A stretch of 64,000 bases of DNA from Bog-756 sp963812885 (GTDB lineage: Bacteria > Actinomycetota > Acidimicrobiia > Acidimicrobiales > RAAP-2). Shown here piece by piece: positions 19,184 through 27,926 of the stretch. A model generated the notes under the pieces. That model had not been told where the DNA came from. It saw only the letters and a program-made list of their open reading frames with translations, and did not search any database. Numbering within the stretch: position 1 is the stretch's first letter; every line of letters starts with the position of its first letter. The position numbers and the translations under genes are program-made. The stretch spans positions 62,001 to 126,000 of the forward strand of contig CAWEWZ010000004.1 of assembly GCA_963812885.1 (NCBI GenBank), given 5' to 3'.

Positions 19184-19655
19184 GGTATGTACTTCTCTGC
19201 CGCTTCTCAATCTAGCAAGCGTCGAAGTATGCGACTCTTGGTTTAGACGCAAACACGCGTCCAAGGGAGAAGGCGCATCTGACCAGCGTGATCGGGGATC
19301 TCAAGGGCGAGCCTTGGTTCTCCTGACGGTCGGATTCCGCTGCATCCTCAGCCGAAGAATCGCTCTCCTACCGATGGTTACCCCGCCGAGTTGGTGAGCA
19401 CTTTCGTGCCGGCGTGGCTTCGAGCATCGCTCCCACTGCCGCTGAACGAGCATTTCCCATCGGCACCGCCGGTCGATCTTGCTTCGTTCAGGCATTCCGA
19501 TTCATAGCCGAGTCAGCATGGATATGACAAGCCAGCACCTAGCCATCGATTCATCAGCCATAGGTACTCAATCCAGCAGCGTGAGCAACCAGGCCGAAGT
19601 ACGCAATCGAGTATCGAAGGATTCACGGGCGGTTCGAGTGGGTAGTGGATGGGTC
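19184..19655. other. Non-coding stretch between the insertion sequence and the small-gene island
   Basis: No frame on either strand looks coding. Base composition is visibly more AT-rich than in the housekeeping regions. The right end must hold the promoter of the small gene at 19656. Confidence 0.55.
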
Positions 19656-19847
19656 ATGACAAAAGAACTGAGCACTGAGCAGCGGAAGAAGTTGAGCAAA
19701 AAGGAGTTCGCACTTCCCAGCCAGCGCAAGTACCCGATTCCAGACAAGGCTCATGCCCGAAATGCCCTGGCGAGGGTTGCCCAGTTCGGAACTCTAGCTG
19801 AACAGAAGAAAGTGAAAGCTGCCGTGACGAGAGATTTCCCAGCTTAG
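19656..19847 (+). CDS. Small basic protein, DUF6582-like
   Basis: The 63-residue protein has a Lys-rich start (ELSTEQRKKLSKKEFALP) and the segment YPIPDKAHARNALARVAQFGT, typical of a small actinobacterial domain also found at the end of larger phage-related or hypothetical proteins. A longer in-frame extension to 19479 exists, but the ATG at 19656 with GTGGATGGG upstream fits the domain. The function is unknown. It starts an island of short, lower-GC genes. Confidence 0.75.
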   Translation: MTKELSTEQRKKLSKKEFALPSQRKYPIPDKAHARNALARVAQFGTLAEQKKVKAAVTRDFPA

Positions 19848-20270
19848 GTGAAAAATCTAAGAAGAAGTGATTCGGACCGTGGAATGGTCCGAAGACTGCG
19901 GACGAGTGGACCGAAGCAGGGCTCCCGCTCCGCTCCCGCTTCGGTAACTCTTCGAACTTGAAAGCGTGCCCACGATCCGACGAGTGCGGCTCCACTGCCT
20001 TCTTGCTGTCGTCCCCAGTGCTCAGATTCCGCATCGTGGAAATCTGCGGGTTATACGGTTCAAGCGTCGCTGCGACCGAGGTGACGTGCACCCCGAGTTT
20101 CCCCGATGTCGTGGTGGTTGGCGTGACTCCATGCGTTCGCCCGTATCCGAGAGGGCGAAAGGAAGAGGGTGGCATCGTCCACGATGTGCCAGTTCGGCGC
20201 AGGCATATTCAGTGGCAGGAGGCACGGAAAGGGGGACCGGGCCACAACGGCACGCTGCGGGCTGGTCGAG
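19848..20270. other. Intergenic region without a supported gene
   Basis: Several open frames cross this stretch on both strands, but none has a plausible start with ribosome site plus family resemblance. I see no RNA gene or clear repeat. Confidence 0.5.
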
Positions 20271-20807
20271 TCATTGTGAAGGGTCTCGCCCGGTGTACGC
20301 AAGCAGTCTGTCCTGGGAAGAGGGTTCAGGCGCTACTGGGACTTCGGGCTTGAAGACACCGACTCTCTGCTCGTCCGTAAAGCGGCCATGAATCGTGTCA
20401 TAGGCCGCATCAGGCAAGCCGTCCGGCATCGTCGCATCTTGCCCCGTCGCCTTTGCTAGATCCCAGGAGTGTAGGAGTTGGTCTGAGAATGCGATGCCCA
20501 GCATGGGCCCCGTCTTTTCGAGAACCTCGGGATCGCCGAAGGTCCTCAGGGTCTCGTCACGTGCCCGTTGGAAATCGGCTACCGGATTGTCGCCGATGAT
20601 GCTCGGTGGGTTCGGCGACGGGGGAGAAACCTCCTCTCCCCGTGCGGATCCAACAAAGTAGCGCTGTGTGTCGAGCATATGGTTCATCAGAGTCCGGACG
20701 TTCCATTGATCGCAGGGCGTCTGAGCTTGAAGCTTGTCGGTTGCACCCGCCACATTTGCGACAGCCCAGTCACTGCCACGACGGTAGAGGCTCAACAGAT
20801 CATCCAT
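20271..20807 (-). CDS. Mycothiol-dependent maleylpyruvate isomerase-like metal-binding protein (DinB superfamily)
   Basis: The 178-residue protein fits the TIGR03086-type DinB/maleylpyruvate isomerase N-terminal helical bundle. The putative metal ligands are His in VRTLMNHMLDTQRYF, the FSDQLLHSWDLAKATG His, and an additional His or Asp between. The start region (LYRRGSDWAVANVAG, TPCDQWNVRTLMNH) is characteristic. Members act in thiol-dependent detoxification or isomerisation using mycothiol; the substrate is unknown. The ATG at 20807 has GAGGTGACGAG upstream. Confidence 0.83.
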   Translation of the reverse strand: MDDLLSLYRRGSDWAVANVAGATDKLQAQTPCDQWNVRTLMNHMLDTQRYFVGSARGEEVSPPSPNPPSIIGDNPVADFQRARDETLRTFGDPEVLEKTGPMLGIAFSDQLLHSWDLAKATGQDATMPDGLPDAAYDTIHGRFTDEQRVGVFKPEVPVAPEPSSQDRLLAYTGRDPSQ

Positions 20808-20889
20808 CTCGTCACCTCCGATGAGAGAACTTCCCCTGTGGCCCCTGATATACCCCAGCTCGGCTCCCGATATTCAGGGTGGATGCCCC

Positions 20890-21129
20890 TTAGTCTTGGT
20901 GAGAGCGTTGCTCGGCCTCGTGCATGGCAGCCTTATCCCGAGCCTTCTCCGCCTGCGCCTCTCTTACCGCCACCTCACGCTCGGAATCGGCCTTCTTCTG
21001 CTGCGCCCGACCCTCCTGACGGAGATTATCCCGACCACTGACCGCACCGGCCGCTTCCTTCGCCTTACCTTTGACCTCTTCAATAATGCCCTTCGCCCCA
21101 GCTTCGGGGCCGCTGTCCCTATCACTCAT
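20890..21129 (-). CDS. CsbD-family stress protein
   Basis: The 79-residue hydrophilic protein contains the CsbD helix IIEEVKGKAKEAAGAVSGRDNLRQEGRAQQKKA and continues as a charged Ala/Glu/Lys helix ending in QRSHQD. CsbD proteins are general-stress proteins in many bacteria. The start ATG follows AAGGAGTATTC. The neighbours are other small stress-type genes in both orientations. Confidence 0.9.
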   Translation of the reverse strand: MSDRDSGPEAGAKGIIEEVKGKAKEAAGAVSGRDNLRQEGRAQQKKADSEREVAVREAQAEKARDKAAMHEAEQRSHQD

Positions 21130-21242
21130 TTGAATACTCCTTCTATTCGTCGGTCGAGAAAATGAACAAATCTGTTAAACCTCAAGCGCCTCAGTCGAAT
21201 CGCTTTCAATCACGGTCGAGCCGGGCGAGCGAGGTTGACAAC

Positions 21243-21283
21243 GAGAAAAGGGGCCGGGACTTGCGTACCAGACCCCTTCTCTC
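21243..21283 (-). terminator. Hairpin with T-run downstream of the small membrane protein gene
   Basis: On the minus strand GAGAGAAGGGG pairs with CCCCTTTTCTC (11 bp, one G-T pair), and the descending arm contains TTTT. It lies 22 bp after the stop of the gene at 21305-21556, as expected for an intrinsic terminator. Confidence 0.6.
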
Positions 21284-21304
21284 CCTGTGAGAGTGCGGAA
21301 GAAT

Positions 21305-21556
21305 CTAAATGTATGTCTCGTCCCTTCGGGCCACGTGACCTTGTCCGTCATCAACCACCGTGCGGTGGCGACGTGGTCCTCCACCCACCAGAAGTGCGAA
21401 GAGGGACAGAATCGCCCCTACGACTCCGACGATCATCAGGATCACACCGACGGTGTTGATGTTGAACCCATGTTGATAAGGACTCACGGTGACGGCAAAA
21501 TCGAGAACCGCACCGACGGCGAAGGCAATGATGCTTGCAACAAGTCCACCGGCCAT
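21305..21556 (-). CDS. Small two-helix membrane protein, DUF6458-like
   Basis: The 83-residue product has one hydrophobic helix at residues 3-24 (LVASIIAFAVGAVLDFAVTV) and a second at about 36-62 (VGVILMIVGVVGAILSLFALLV), followed by a polar His/Arg tail. Short proteins of this kind with a VGxILMxVGVVGxILSL helix are common in actinobacteria. The function is unknown. It has a good ribosome site (GGAGGAAT) and a terminator-like hairpin downstream. Confidence 0.78.
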   Translation of the reverse strand: MAGGLVASIIAFAVGAVLDFAVTVSPYQHGFNINTVGVILMIVGVVGAILSLFALLVGGGPRRHRTVVDDGQGHVARRDETYI

Positions 21557-21616
21557 GACTATTCCTCCCTGCTAGGCAATCCGACTCTGATTGCTCTGCC
21601 CATACTCAGATATTTC

Positions 21617-21664
21617 AAACCCGAGCGTTGGGGGAGATCAAAACCCGAGCGTTGGGGGAGATCA
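21617..21664. repeat. Perfect 24-bp tandem duplication covering a stop codon
   Basis: The 24-bp unit beginning AAACCCGAGCGTTGGGG occurs twice with no mismatch. The right copy ends in TCA, which is the TGA stop of the minus-strand gene at 21662, so the duplication copied the gene end and 3-prime flank. Confidence 0.92.
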
Positions 21665-21817
21665 GTAGTAGTGCCGTCGTCCACCCACTTCTCGCCCGGC
21701 GGCACCGAGAAGCAAAAGCACGAGGCCGATAGCCGCCACGACGATGCCAACGGTCCACAGGATGGGGATGTTCGTTAGGAAGCCAATCAGCATAAGGACA
21801 AGGCCGATGACGATCAT
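21662..21817 (-). CDS. Very small membrane protein, DUF6131-like
   Basis: The 51-residue product is almost entirely two hydrophobic segments, IVIGLVLMLIGFLTN and WTVGIVVAAIGLVLLLLGAAG, with a basic/aromatic end (GRRHYY). The ATG at 21817 is preceded by AAAGGAG at ideal spacing, so the longer open frame is not needed. The function is unknown. It belongs to the small stress-type island. Confidence 0.8.
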   Translation of the reverse strand: MIVIGLVLMLIGFLTNIPILWTVGIVVAAIGLVLLLLGAAGREVGGRRHYY

Positions 21818-21961
21818 GATTCTCCTTTGTTGAAGTGAATCTCGCACTGCTCTGTTCTGCCCTTTTGTTCTGCCCTTTCAGAAACCGAATGAAACGTCGG
21901 TTTCCCCGCGCATGCGTTTGGGTACCGCACACGTGTGGGGCAACGATGAAAGGAGTTCGAC

Positions 21962-22321
21962 ATGGCAGATCTTTGGCTGTACCGGGTGGATGTGTTCGTA
22001 CCGGACGATGAGTTGCCGGACCTCACCGGATTTGAGGTGGTGAGCAACGATGACGAAAGACTCGGCACCGTCGACGAGGCCACCACGGATGCTGGCAGTT
22101 CTTGGATCGTCGTCGACACGGGTTTTTGGATCTTCGGTAAGAAGCGAATGATCCCTGCCGGAACGATCCAGAGGGTGGACCGTGAGGAGCGGCGGGTCCA
22201 CGTCGCAGTGTCCAAGGACGAGATCAAGGATGCACCGGACTACGACAAGGCCCTTGAGTTTCAAGATGCATATCGCCAAGAGATGAGTGACTACTACAGA
22301 AGCCGGAGCCCGCAGCATTGA
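21962..22321 (+). CDS. PRC-barrel domain protein
   Basis: The 119-residue acidic protein has the PRC-barrel pattern in residues about 20-85: LTGFEVVSNDDERLGTVDEATTD, WIVVDTG, and KRMIPAGTIQRVDREERRVHV. Such domains bind RNA, proteins or photosynthetic complexes; in actinobacteria they occur in stress clusters with CsbD. The ribosome site GAAAGGAG precedes the ATG. A 15-bp perfect inverted repeat follows 12 bp after the stop. Confidence 0.88.
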   Translation: MADLWLYRVDVFVPDDELPDLTGFEVVSNDDERLGTVDEATTDAGSSWIVVDTGFWIFGKKRMIPAGTIQRVDREERRVHVAVSKDEIKDAPDYDKALEFQDAYRQEMSDYYRSRSPQH

Positions 22322-22333
22322 TGGCGAAGTAAA

Positions 22334-22386
22334 CCAGCCGGTAGTGCCGGGTCGTTGGAGAAAGGCGGCCAGGCACTACCGGCTGG
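22334..22386. repeat. Strong perfect hairpin, 15-bp arms
   Basis: Arms CCAGCCGGTAGTGCC (22334-22348) and GGCACTACCGGCTGG (22372-22386) are perfectly complementary around 23 nt. It starts 12 bp after the PRC-barrel gene stop. There is no T-run, so it may be a rho-independent-like stop without U-tract, an mRNA-stabilising structure, or a small mobile repeat remnant. Confidence 0.85.
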
Positions 22387-22545
22387 ACCTACCGGCAATG
22401 TCAGCATCTCGATTGCTCGGGTCACGTTTCGCTGGCCACGGTTATGAGCCGCTCGCCAGGTGTCGCGAAGGACGTTGCCGTTTCACTGTGTACAGCTCTG
22501 GCTCTTCTGCGTTCGTACAGGAGCGACCCCGGAGGAGAAGTTTGA

Positions 22546-22710
22546 ATGGCTGATTTTCCCAGTTGTCCATTTTGTGGTGCTACGAGCGTCAAGTTGGTGC
22601 TTGCGGCTGACGGGTCCTTGAGTGACCTGGACAGCTTCGAGTGCACCGTCTGCAACAATCGCTGGTGTGCTCCAAAGGCACCTTCAACCTTGAATAACTG
22701 GTACCTCTGA
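22546..22710 (+). CDS. 54-residue zinc-ribbon protein
   Basis: This short gene begins at an ATG preceded by GGAGGAGAAG. The product starts MADFPSCPFCGATSVKLVL and has a second cysteine pair in FECTVCNNRWC, so it forms a four- or five-cysteine zinc ribbon. The stop overlaps the start of the DUF1206 gene as TGATG, so the two are translationally coupled. Zinc ribbons of this size usually bind nucleic acid or protein; the partner may be the membrane protein downstream. Confidence 0.78.
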   Translation: MADFPSCPFCGATSVKLVLAADGSLSDLDSFECTVCNNRWCAPKAPSTLNNWYL

Positions 22711-23525
22711 TGGCGACGGCGACGGCTGTCCCCGAGAGGCATCTCGCACCATCGAGCAGCAACGGATGGGTTCAGATCGTCGGTCGCATCGGGATCGGTT
22801 CCCGGGGCGTCATCTACCTGATATTGGCGTACCTCGCCTTTGCTATCGCTCGACACGGGAACGCCCCCGCTCAGGCCAGCAGTACCGGTGCCCTGGAAGA
22901 AGTCAGCCACCGCAGCGGTGGATCGGCACTGCTTGTTCTGCTGGCTATCGGTCTCGGTTCTTATGCCGTTTGGCGGCTGCTCAACGCCGCACTGAGCCGA
23001 GAGGGCACATTGAAGCGCCTCAGTTCTCTGGCCATTGCTGTGATCTACTTCGGGCTCTTTGCCCGAGCCATCGAGTTGGCGGCAGGCCACTCGACAGGTG
23101 GTGGGGCCTCCGCCAATCCCGAGCCGTTTGTGGCGAAGGCCCTTCGATGGCCTGAGGGCAAAGGGATCGTGGGTGTGGCTGGGGCAGCACTCGTCATCGG
23201 CGGAGCCGGGCTGGCGCTTTGGGGCTTTCTCCACCGCTATTCGAAGAGTTTGGCGATGGAGCGCCTTAGTCGGGGTTGGCAAAGGTCGGTTCGGACGCTG
23301 GGCTTGTTGGGCGACCTAGCAAGAGGATTTCTCCTCGGGTTGGTCGGGGCCTACCTAATCGTCACCGCGGCCAGTGGTAACCCCTCACAGGCTAAGAGTG
23401 TCGATCAGGCTCTCAAGACGCTTGTCCATCACTCCTATGGTGCAGTTCTGATCGGCTTGGTAGCGCTCGGACTCCTGTGTTTTGGCATCTACTCCTTCTT
23501 TGACGCTCGTCTCCGGAGACTTTGA
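22710..23525 (+). CDS. DUF1206 membrane protein
   Basis: The 271-residue protein has six predicted membrane helices in three repeated pairs. Each pair begins with an RIGIGSRGVIYLILAYLAF-like or GLLGDLARGFLLGLVGAYLI-like helix, as in DUF1206 proteins. A conserved Arg-Gly at the start of each repeat is visible. The function is unknown. It shares TGATG with the upstream zinc-ribbon gene, an arrangement I do not recall as described. Confidence 0.87.
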   Translation: MATATAVPERHLAPSSSNGWVQIVGRIGIGSRGVIYLILAYLAFAIARHGNAPAQASSTGALEEVSHRSGGSALLVLLAIGLGSYAVWRLLNAALSREGTLKRLSSLAIAVIYFGLFARAIELAAGHSTGGGASANPEPFVAKALRWPEGKGIVGVAGAALVIGGAGLALWGFLHRYSKSLAMERLSRGWQRSVRTLGLLGDLARGFLLGLVGAYLIVTAASGNPSQAKSVDQALKTLVHHSYGAVLIGLVALGLLCFGIYSFFDARLRRL

Positions 23526-24088
23526 CGGTGGAGAACTGACCTTGAAAGTCAGTGGCTCCCCTCGTCGTCAATGGTGGTGCCGCAACATGCTCGACCAGCT
23601 TCACACCCGTATGACATGGTTCCAGAGGCCGTGAGGGCGAAGAAGGGGCACCGATGAGCTCTCGAAGGGGACTGGTACCGAGACCAGTCCGGCGGGCAGC
23701 CGGTACGTAGCACCGCAGGATCACTCAAACGGAGAGCGACCCCGAAGCCCATTCGCAAGGTTCGAGTACGCACGCCACCCAATAGGCACGGCGACTACCA
23801 AGGCGGGGCGCACTATCCGAAAGGGATTCTTCAAGCGGTAAAGGGAACCCATGACCTCCGCCGGACTGCCGGTACCCAACTGGTACTTGGCAACGTCGAT
23901 TTGAAGAGACGGCAGGTTGACGCTGGATCCTTATGCCCAGGCGACTTCGGAAGCAGATCGGGCGGCGGCAAACGCATTGGGGAACAGGTTGCCACTGCCA
24001 CGCGTTTGACGATCTCGACAAGAATCCCGACAAACGCTGGGATGAGCACATGAACGAGATCAATAGTCCATCTGACCTGCAGTTTCAG
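23526..24088. other. Intergenic region without a supported gene
   Basis: There are open frames on the minus strand, but none combine a ribosome site with recognisable protein sequence. The right edge abuts the 3-prime end of tRNA-Pro. I looked for a second copy of the tRNA end as an attachment site and did not see one. Confidence 0.5.
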
Positions 24089-24166
24089 TGGTCGGGCTGC
24101 CCGGATTTGAACCGGGGACCTCTGCGTCCCGAACGCAGCGCGCTAACCAAGCTGCGCCACAGCCCG
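24089..24166 (-). tRNA. tRNA-Pro (anticodon CGG)
   Basis: On the minus strand the sequence starts CGGGCTGTGGCGCAGCTTGG, has anticodon stem CTGCG/CGCAG with loop TTCGGGA (anticodon CGG), a T-arm with GGTTCAAATCC, acceptor end CAGCCCG, discriminator A and an encoded CCA. All four stems pair. An intact tRNA reading CCG codons. Confidence 0.95.
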
Positions 24167-24210
24167 TCGTGCGGAACCGGTACGGCGCCCGGTTCCTGAC
24201 CACGGTGATG

Positions 24211-25201
24211 CTACCCGACGGTGGTGCGCTCGTTCCCCGGCCCCTCGGTCGGCGACTCGGACGGGAGCGGCCGGTCCGGTCGCTTGGCCACCACCTTGGC
24301 GATCCGCCGCTTGTCCATCTCGCTGACCCGGAGCTCCCAGCCGTCGACGTCCAGCGACTCCCCCTCGTCCGGGATGTGGCCGAAGCCGTCGAAGAGGAAC
24401 CCGCCGAGGGTCACGTACTCGCCTTCGGGGATGTTGATGTCCAGCCGGTCCCGCACGTCGTCGACGCTCATCCGGCCGTCCACCAGCCACCGATTGCCGT
24501 CCACCCGGACCACGTCGGGCTCGTCGTCGGGGTCGAACTCATCGGGCAGGTCGCCGACCAGGGCCCCGAGCAGGTCCTTCACGGTCAGGACCCCTTCGAC
24601 ACCGCCGTGCTCGTCGACGACCACGGCGAAGGCCCGGCGCTGGTGCCGCATCTCGGCCAGGACGTCGAGGACCAGCCGGGACTCCGGAACCAGAAACGGC
24701 TGACGGAGCCGGCGAGAGATGTCGATCGGACCCGGAGCCGGCCCGACGCTGACTCCGTCGGAGGCCGGTTGCGGAGGCCAACGCCCCGGCCGCGCCGGCC
24801 CCGGCGGCAGTGTCCGTGCCTCCGTCGGCGCCGCTCACCTTCCAGCCCGCCCGGAACAGGTCGTTGACGAACAGCACGCCGATCAGGTCGTCGAGATTGT
24901 CGCCGTAGACGGGGAAGCAGCTGTGGCCCGACTCGCGCACCGCCTGGGTGATGGCATCGACGGTCAGGGGGATCGACAGGGCGACCACGTCCACCCTGGG
25001 GGTCATCACCTCGCGGACCACCGTGTCGTGCAGGTCGTGGAGCGCGTCGATGATGAACTGCTCCTGGGCGTCGGCCCCACCTTCGGCGGGCCGACCGTTC
25101 ACACCCGGCTCGCCGGACCCGGTGCTCTCGGGGCGGCGACCGCTCCGGCCTTCCCGGCTCGACGGGGATGTCTCTTGCTTGTGGCGTCGGAACACGGACA
25201 C
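24211..25201 (-). CDS. CorC/HlyC-type CBS-domain protein, frameshifted
   Basis: The N-terminal part (from a GTG at 25201) has the first CBS domain with VVREVMTPRVDVVALS and SGHSCFPVYGDNLDDLIGVLFVNDLF. After about residue 155 the frame shifts near 24735; the continuation has ESRLVLDVLAEMRHQRRAFAVVVDEHGGVEGVLT (second CBS) and the C-terminal CorC_HlyC domain (RWLVDGRMSVDDV, EYVTLGGFLF). Removing one G from GCCGGCTCC joins them. No DUF21 membrane domain is present, so this is the short, CorC-like form linked to cobalt/magnesium export. Confidence 0.8.
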
Positions 25202-25231
25202 AGTGGTGACGCTGTCTGTTGGGTCGGGCCG

Positions 25232-25666
25232 TCAGGCGCCGGCAGGTACGGGCGTGGACACGACAGAGAGAGGTTGGTAGGACTCGTCGTAGTAGGTGCC
25301 CCCGTCGAGCAGGGAGGTGATCGCCCGCCGCAGCCGGATCGGGTCGAGCGGCTTGACCACCCAGCCCTCGGCCCCGGACCTCCGGGCCAGGAACACGTCG
25401 GGGCGCCGGTCGAGCAGCATCAGCACCGGCACGTGCTCGAGCTTGCCGTAGGAGGCCTCGAGCCGGAGCTCGAGGCAGACGGCCATGCCGCCCATGTTCC
25501 CCATCTGCAGGTCGACGACGACCAGATCGGGGAGCGACTCGGCCACCTCGGCCATCACCGCCGGCCCGGAGCGGGCCTCCCGGATGGTGATGTCGGGCGT
25601 TGCCGCGATGGCGGCCACCTCGGCTCGCACCGACGGAGCGTCGCTGGCCACAAGGATGGTGGGCAC
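25232..25666 (-). CDS. Stand-alone response-regulator receiver protein
   Basis: The 144-residue protein is a single receiver domain: PTILVASDAPSVR at the first strand, phospho-acceptor Asp in LPDLVVVDLQMGNMGG, and the conserved Lys in EGWVVKPLDP. There is no output domain. The start is a GTG at 25666, very close to the end of the ArsA-like gene and likely in one transcript with it. Only one acidic residue is clear near the first strand, so phosphorylation chemistry may be altered. Confidence 0.82.
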   Translation of the reverse strand: MPTILVASDAPSVRAEVAAIAATPDITIREARSGPAVMAEVAESLPDLVVVDLQMGNMGGMAVCLELRLEASYGKLEHVPVLMLLDRRPDVFLARRSGAEGWVVKPLDPIRLRRAITSLLDGGTYYDESYQPLSVVSTPVPAGA

Positions 25667-25692
25667 CTCTGACCAGGTTAGCGCTCCCGGTC

Positions 25693-26846
25693 GGCACCGA
25701 TCGTCGTCGGCCCGCGGTCCCGTCGAACAGGAGGTCGGCGATGGTGGCCAACCCGTCCAGATCGTGGACGTCGGTGTTGAGGAGGGGGACCCGGTACACC
25801 GGGGCCGGGGAGACCTTGGACACGAGCTCGCCGAAGGCCTCCTCCTCGCGGTCCGAGGCGTCCGTGTAGCCGCGGAGGTTGTCGATCAGCTGGGCCAGAG
25901 CGCGTGGCCCGGACGTGGCCGGGCGACGCGCCGGCAGTGAGGCCAGCTCGGCGTCGTCGGCGAAGCGGGGCTGCACCCGGTTGACCACCAGCGCGGTGAC
26001 CGACATGTCCGACTCGGCCAGCTTGCCGGCGAAATGGACGGCCTCGTCGACGGAGTCGGGGCGGGGCGACGCCACCAGGATGAAGGCGGTGTCGGCGTGG
26101 ACCAGCAGCTCCCTCACCCGGGCGGCCCGGGTCCGGAACCCCTCCTCCATCCCCTCGAAGGCCTGGAAGAAGGCCACCGCGTCGTGGACGATGTCGGCGC
26201 CGGCCACCCTCGAGATGGTGCGCAGCAGGGCCTGGGCCGCCACCCCCATGAACTTGAGCCCGGCCCGGGTCGGCTTCATCAGGGCCTGGAACACCCGGTT
26301 CTCCAGGAAGTGGGTCAGCCGGCGCGGGGCGTCGAGGAAGTCGAGGGCGTTGCGGGTCGGAGGGGTGTCCACCACCACCAGGTCGAACGCCCCCTCCTCG
26401 ACCAGCTCGTAGAGCTTCTCCATGGCCATGTACTCCTGGGTGCCCGACAGGGAGCCGGTGAGGTTCCGGTAGATCCGGTTGACCTTGATGTCCTCCACCT
26501 GCTCGGCGCTGTCCGAGTAGCGCTGGATCAGATCGTCGAAGGTCCCCTTCGGGTCGAGCATGAGGGCGTGGAGCTCACCGGGCCAGGCCCCCTCGATCCG
26601 TGTGGGCCGGTTGGTGAGGGTGTCGAGCCCGAGCGAGTTGGCCAGCCGGCGGGCCGGGTCGATGGTCACCACGCAGGCCCGGCGCCCAAGCCGGGCCGCC
26701 TGCAGGGCGAAGGCGGCCGCCGTGGTCGTCTTGCCCACCCCCCCCGAGCCGCAGCAGATGACGATCGACCGCTCGAGGGCGACGTCGGTCGATGCGCCGT
26801 CCCCGCGGTCATGACGACACCCCGGTCGGGTCGTGGAGGGCCCCAC
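25693..26846 (-). CDS. ArsA/GET3-like ATPase, second copy
   Basis: The P-loop ATPase has VICCGSGGVGKTTTAAAFALQAA, the switch region ACVVTIDPARRLANSLG, DLVVVDTPPTRNALDFLDAP and a C-terminal part reaching ADLLFDG. It resembles Rv3680 of Mycobacterium tuberculosis. The start is unclear: the frame is open from the upstream ATPase, and the only in-frame near-start is a GTG at 26846. The end is also uncertain, because the frame stays open past ADLLFDG. Cytosolic; such ATPases bind membrane partners or client proteins. The first copy and whiB lie just upstream. Confidence 0.78.
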
Positions 26847-27829
26847 CCCGGCACCGAGGGCCTGGCTGAGTGCGTCGAGCTCCCGCGGGCCGATGGCCGC
26901 GGTGAACAGGAACGGGACCCGCAGCTGGGGGAGGGGAAGCTCGCGGGCCAGCCGTTCGAGCTGCTCCTCCTGGAGCTCCTGGCGGGTGAGCCGGAACCGC
27001 CGGGCCTGGTCGAGGGCGGCCACCATCCGGGGGTCGAGGGCGACCCCGGCTTCTTCGGCGGCCTCGGGCCGCGGTCGTGGTCAATCCGGCCATCGGGGGA
27101 TAGCAGCCGTTGACGATCACCGGCCCGAGGGCGATGCCCACCTTGTCCTCGAGCTGGTACGCGGCCTCGACGGCCTCGTTGACCGGCATCTCCTCGGGCA
27201 GGGTGACCAGGGCCACCTGGCAGCGTGACGGGTCGGACAGCAGGTCGACGACGTCGGCGGCCTGGGCGCGGATGGGCCCGCTGCGGGCGGCGTCGAGCAG
27301 CCCTCCCGCCGACGAGAGGAAGGTCATGGTGTGCCCGGTGGCCGGGGCATCGACCAGGATCAGGTCGGCGATGCGGCTCCGCTCGATCTGCTTGACCTTG
27401 CCCAGGACCAGGACGTCCCGGATGCCGGGGATCGCCCCGGCCACCAGGTCGATGATCCCCGAGGACATGAGCCGCTTGGATACCCGCCGCAGGCCGTGGT
27501 CGGCCAGGTACTCAAGCAGAGCGTCGTCCGGGGTGATGGTCCGGGCCCGCACCGTCCCGGGCGGGATGGGTCGGGCCGAGTCCTCGTCGGCGTCGCCCGA
27601 TCGGGGACGCGCCGGCCGCCTTGAGCACCGCGCCGGCGTAGTCCAGGGGGACCGGGCTCCCGAACGCGGTGGCCACCCCGGGGCGTCCTTCGAGCTCGAC
27701 CACCAGCACCGAAAGCCCAGCTTGGGCGGCCAGATGGGCCAGTGCGGCGGTCATGGTGGTCTTGCCGACGCCACCTTTGCCGGCCACGATCAGGACCCGG
27801 CTCTGGCGACAGAAGGCGGCGACGTCCAT
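26847..27829 (-). CDS. ArsA/GET3-like ATPase, first copy, frameshifted
   Basis: From the ATG at 27829 the product starts with VAAFCRQSRVLIVAGKGGVGKTTMTAALAHLAAQ, a standard P-loop. Two shifts, near 27600 and 27075, are each repaired by removing one base. Between them lie LMSSGIIDLVAGAIPGIRDVLVLGK, ILVDAPATGHTM and LVTLPEEMPVNEA, matching the Rv3679-type family. The last frame (RFRLTRQELQEEQLERLARELPLPQLRVPFL) runs on without a stop into the second ATPase, so the two may be fused. whiB is divergent. Confidence 0.8.
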
Positions 27830-27926
27830 GACGTAGAGGAGCGTAGTGTCCGCTTCGGCCCCCACTGCTCCATGAGGGCCGTCGATCGCCCACTTCCGCC
27901 CCCGCCGGGGCTCCGCCACCGGTGCG

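Noticed and set aside
23526..24166. tRNA-Pro as integration site of the small-gene island
   Set aside because: The island lies on the 3-prime side of the tRNA, as in real islands, but I found no integrase gene and no second copy of the tRNA end.
24585..27026. A single 813-residue minus-strand reading frame
   Set aside because: It is a composite: ArsA-like sequence at the start, then out-of-frame Arg/Gly/Pro-rich read-through across the receiver and CorC-like genes, as expected from high GC.
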